Shown here: positions 60,689 through 64,000 of the stretch, piece by piece
How positions within the stretch are numbered: position 1 is the stretch's first letter
Layout of the letters: each line of letters starts with the position of its first letter
Assembly (NCBI GenBank): GCA_942159475.1
Contig: OW804096.1
Location: forward strand, 45,445,744 to 45,509,743
From: Sthenelais limicola
Lineage: Eukaryota; Annelida; Polychaeta; Phyllodocida; Sigalionidae
Length of the DNA: 64,000 nt
Direction of reading: 5' to 3'
Translations under genes and position numbers: made by a program
The notes under the pieces: generated by a model
Seen by the model: only the letters and a program-made list of their open reading frames with translations
Databases searched by the model: none
What the model was told of the DNA's origin: nothing

Positions 60689-61788
60689 TTTCCAATTACT
60701 TAGACTACGATGGGATGATGATAATCATCGCTTATTGTTTGACCTAATGCTGTTGGATTCAATATATATCATACCAGAAACTGAACTAAAAACCACGAGG
60801 TCGCTCTGTTTACTATTGTTTATTTACCAATTACTCTCCACTTGCATATAACCATTGTTTATATTATGATCAACCTAGCTATTTCAGATTGTAAAATGTA
60901 CGCTAGTCTGACGACGATACCTCATCGCTGGCATAAGGTGGGCTTGAAATTCATGTGCTTTCACAATCTGCGGACGAGGTAACACTTGCATTTTGTATGA
61001 TCTCTAATAAACTATAATCATAATGTTGAAATATAAAGTTGACAATTGCTACTTAACAGTATACTGTACATCCACAATTGATTATGTATATATCACTGGG
61101 TTTGGAGATGACAATTTATGTTCAACGATGATAATCATCCGGATCCATCTGAACCTATTGAAAAATTGTAATTTACATGTGCCTAAAATGTTCATTGATT
61201 CAGTATTGGTGGGTCTCCCGCATTGGGGGATTGGCAAAACACAGCGATGATAATCATCAGGTGTGGATCTGATTGACCCAGTCCGAGAGGCCTACCAACA
61301 TATACACTGATTTGTATATACTTGTTTCCATTGACCCTATATGTACTGCTCTCTATTTTTACACAACTGGACAGAGACGCCAACCCAAACCTTGGTACCA
61401 GATTGGACTCTCTATCTAAGCGTGTCACTTGCCTTAAATGTATGTGTACGACCCACACTAGGATTCTCACTGAATGTACTGGTATTTAACTTTATTACCT
61501 TCCCGCATGGCTGGTAAGTCTCTGAATTTTCTATCCTTGGATGATGTATTAGTAATGATGCATTAGTCATGTTGATAACTATAGCAATTAGGAAACCAAG
61601 TAACTATTATGTGGACTGGGGCTCCCACGATGACGATAATCGTTCCCTGGGACCCCAGACCGCCCTCTATTCTATTCCTCTTTTGAGATCTGCTTATACT
61701 ACACCATTGCGATGTATATACTGGTGAATAGGCAATATACTAATGTGACTAAACGACTCTATCAGAGAAGACAGACTAAGCTGTAGGT
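60689..61788 (+). other. 1.1 kb inter-ORF spacer of the retrotransposon
   Basis: Non-coding in its main part. GATGATAATCATC, a near-perfect palindrome, occurs at 60717-60729, 61127-61139 and 61246-61258, with a variant GATGACGATAATCG near 61629. At 61331-61489 a short frame reads LYVLLSIF...LDRDANPNLG and then a Cys/His-rich peptide (CLKCMC..H), resembling the degenerate N-terminus of CR1/L2-type ORF2 proteins but in a different frame from ORF2. Confidence 0.5.
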
Positions 61789-64000
61789 ATGATAACTGAA
61801 ACTAGCTTAGATGGCTGGGATAGTCTTAATAGGCAAACGGGTCTTAAAATTGTACACCTGAATATTCGCTCAATTAATCATAAAATTGACCAGGTTAAAA
61901 GAGATATTTTAAGTGCAGACCTTGATATAATATGTTTCTCAGAAACGTGGTTAAAGAATGATGCGACCCTTGACCTATTAAGTCACCCAAATTATAACCT
62001 TATCAATTATAATCGGTCATCAAATAAACATGGTGGAGGACTATGTGTGTATATTAAGAACGAATATCAGTACACTATCGATTGGGACCTTTCCACTAGT
62101 AATGAAACAATAGAACTACTACACATAACAGTCAAGAAAGATTTTATGAAACCCATACGGCTAGGACTAATTTATCGGCCACCGCAATCGAATATTAATC
62201 AATGTTGTATCAAGCTCAGAGAAATCCTTCAATCCCACGAAGAACTTAAACATCCGGGTACAATAATCCTGGTGGGTGACTTTAATATTGATCTGTGCGA
62301 CAAAAAAGACCCTAAATATAAAATGATAATTGAATTAGCCCAAGATTTTGACCTTAATATTAATAAAAAATTTATTACACGCTATGGGCTCCAGAAAGAT
62401 AGCATATTAGACTACTTTATGTTTAAATGCAATAAAGCTGTCACAGCAGGCACAATAAATTATAACATTTCGGACCACCAAGCCATATATCTTACTATCA
62501 AACATAAGCGTATCAAAAAAACACCAGGGTCGAAAAAGAGAATCAGATCAATGAGAAAATTTAACCAGGAATCAATAAATGCCATCCTTGCAGATATTGA
62601 TTGGGACGATTTTTACGATATTCAGGATGTGGATAGAGCATGGGATAGACTTTTCTCTGTTATATTGGAGATTGCAGATACACTGGCCCCCTGGAAAAAG
62701 ATACACTTTCATAGTGGTAGGCCTGTCTGGTACTCAGTTGAAATTGCGGAGGCCTGTAAGGCTAGAGACGAATTATATAAAACTTCCAATATTACCAAAG
62801 ACTCAAATGATATTCAAGCTGCTAAGAACCAGAGAAATTATGTCAACACTTTATTTAGAAGGGCTAAATCACAATATTACACCACTCTATTAAGAAATAA
62901 TTCTCATAATAGCAAGAAACTTTGGCGCACCTTAGATGAAATTACCTCGAAAAAGAAAAAAGATCTAACTAATATATGTGATGATAATAATATTGAACTA
63001 AATACTTCTGACTCAGCAAATTTCCTAAATGAACATTACTGCACTATTGGCGACAAAATACAAAATAAAATTGAAAAAATCCCTATCACATTGCATGACG
63101 AAATATTAAATGAAGACTGCCCTGCTTTTAACCTGTTGACTAACGAATCCCTCTTAGAACTGATTGCAGATATTGATATCACAAAATCATCTGGATGTAA
63201 AGAAATCTCTGCCAGCATTTATAAAGAATTATTTTACCTCTTATCAAGACAACTACTTCATGTCATGAATACGTCTATCAGGCAAGGTATATTTCCATCA
63301 GCATGGAAAGTGGCTATTGTAAAGCCAATTCCAAAAAAACCCAATACTATCCATCCTGGGGACACCAGGCCTATAGCACTCACTCATATAGGGGGTAAAC
63401 TCCTAGAAAAATTCATCGCAACCCAAATTTGGAACCACTTGGACAATAATAATATCCTAACAGAGCACCAATACGGTTTCCGTAAAAATAGATCCACACA
63501 AGAAGCCCTTTACGAATTGATAACATTAATAAACAAGAATAACAATTCTAACCTTTTGACAGCAGCAACGTTTATAGACTTTAGTAAGGCTTTCGATAGT
63601 GTAAATCACGATATAATTATTAAGAAACTCGAAAAAATTGGCTTTACGGATCTTGCTCTAAGTTGGTTGAAATCATATCTTCACGAAAGATCGCAGTATG
63701 TAAGACTAGGTGACACATATTCTAAACAACTTCAAATAGGCTGTGGTGTCCCCCAAGGATCGATTCTTGGACCTATTATTTACCTAGTATTTTCCAATGA
63801 TATAAATAAGTTGAATTTGTCATGCAGATTTTTATTGTACGCTGACGACACTGTTTTGTATACTACCGGCGAGAACATTTCTGACCTTGAAAAAAGTATG
63901 AACACGGATCTGGACAAATTTTATAAATGGTCAACTGCTAATAAAATACTCATAAATGCCAATAAAACTAAAACAATCCTGTTTGGAGAAAAAAGAAAGA
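61789..64000 (+). CDS. Retrotransposon ORF2: endonuclease and reverse transcriptase (partial, runs off the edge)
   Basis: The frame opens at ATG 61789, just after an in-frame TAA, and stays open for 737 codons. Residues 20-235 are an APE-type endonuclease: HLNIRSI (N25), SETWL with the catalytic Glu52, GDFNID (D164, N166) and SDH at 228-230. The RT follows: PIPKKPNTIHPGDTRPIAL, YGFRKNRST, DFSKAFDSVNH (Asp597), GCGVPQGSILGP and YADD (684-687). All catalytic residues expected in the visible part are present. The RT thumb and 3' UTR are outside the window. The protein nicks target DNA and primes reverse transcription there. Confidence 0.92.
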   Translation, partial: MITETSLDGWDSLNRQTGLKIVHLNIRSINHKIDQVKRDILSADLDIICFSETWLKNDATLDLLSHPNYNLINYNRSSNKHGGGLCVYIKNEYQYTIDWDLSTSNETIELLHITVKKDFMKPIRLGLIYRPPQSNINQCCIKLREILQSHEELKHPGTIILVGDFNIDLCDKKDPKYKMIIELAQDFDLNINKKFITRYGLQKDSILDYFMFKCNKAVTAGTINYNISDHQAIYLTIKHKRIKKTPGSKKRIRSMRKFNQESINAILADIDWDDFYDIQDVDRAWDRLFSVILEIADTLAPWKKIHFHSGRPVWYSVEIAEACKARDELYKTSNITKDSNDIQAAKNQRNYVNTLFRRAKSQYYTTLLRNNSHNSKKLWRTLDEITSKKKKDLTNICDDNNIELNTSDSANFLNEHYCTIGDKIQNKIEKIPITLHDEILNEDCPAFNLLTNESLLELIADIDITKSSGCKEISASIYKELFYLLSRQLLHVMNTSIRQGIFPSAWKVAIVKPIPKKPNTIHPGDTRPIALTHIGGKLLEKFIATQIWNHLDNNNILTEHQYGFRKNRSTQEALYELITLINKNNNSNLLTAATFIDFSKAFDSVNHDIIIKKLEKIGFTDLALSWLKSYLHERSQYVRLGDTYSKQLQIGCGVPQGSILGPIIYLVFSNDINKLNLSCRFLLYADDTVLYTTGENISDLEKSMNTDLDKFYKWSTANKILINANKTKTILFGEKRK

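Larger units (their letters stand above)
57830..64000 (+). mobile_element. CR1/L2-like non-LTR retrotransposon, 5' 6 kb (3' end outside window)
   Basis: Three open frames lie in the same direction: ORF1 (coiled coil, L1-type RNA-binding module, NADAR), an SGNH-hydrolase ORF, and an endonuclease-reverse transcriptase ORF open to the window edge. All are intact as far as visible, so the copy looks young. The 5' boundary is uncertain, between the dispersed repeat ending near 57780 and the ORF1 ATG at 58071. The apurinic-type endonuclease plus RT order and the esterase ORF place it in the CR1/L2/Jockey assemblage. Confidence 0.85.

Noticed and set aside
1..64000. CRISPR arrays, bacterial operons, rRNA genes
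   Set aside because: No regularly spaced direct repeats with unique spacers and no rRNA-like segments; the gene structure is plainly eukaryotic.

Overview
This is eukaryotic nuclear DNA from an animal. It is AT-rich, and its genes are interrupted by GT-AG introns and contain or are flanked by many mobile elements. Protein content and repeat style suggest a marine invertebrate. A deuterostome of echinoderm type is my best guess, but nothing in the window proves the species.

Layout. (1) 1-3.4 kb, plus strand: the last coding exon and 3' UTR of a CDK12/CDK13-type transcription kinase. (2) 6.4-11.3 kb, minus strand, perhaps starting at 18.2 kb: a seven-exon gene that I assembled by matching splice phases. 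It encodes an HMG box followed by a CW-type zinc finger. (3) 11-18 kb: repeats, including a 2.36 kb terminal-inverted-repeat (TIR) element whose centre is a 1.1 kb palindromic minisatellite, and several smaller palindromic elements. (4) 18.2-18.9 kb: a likely divergent promoter with CRE, E2F-like and YY1-like motifs. (5) 19.0-30.8 kb, plus strand: a complete nine-exon GTPBP10 gene (Obg-family mitochondrial GTPase, 389 aa). Its intron 1 holds a 135-bp triple tandem repeat and a hAT-like MITE. Its intron 6 holds a 4.75 kb TIR element with broken gypsy-type integrase and zinc-finger relics. (6) 32.9-36.7 and 49.9-54.1 kb, minus strand: two paralogous six-exon genes for small four-pass membrane proteins of the TMEM272-like type. 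All exon phases match, three exon lengths are identical, and each protein has two N-terminal PPxY motifs. (7) 37-50 and 54-58 kb: mostly non-coding DNA with duplicated blocks, a tRNA-like/SINE segment and hairpins. (8) From about 57.8 kb to the right edge, plus strand: a CR1/L2-like non-LTR retrotransposon. Its ORF1 combines a coiled coil, an L1-type RNA-binding module and a NADAR domain. A separate SGNH-esterase ORF and an endonuclease-reverse transcriptase ORF follow, the last running off the window.

The most unusual items are the NADAR domain carried by the retrotransposon, the HMG-box/CW-finger gene, and the palindromic 12-bp minisatellite inside a DNA transposon. All exon structures were read by eye from splice signals and phase continuity, and transcripts should confirm them.
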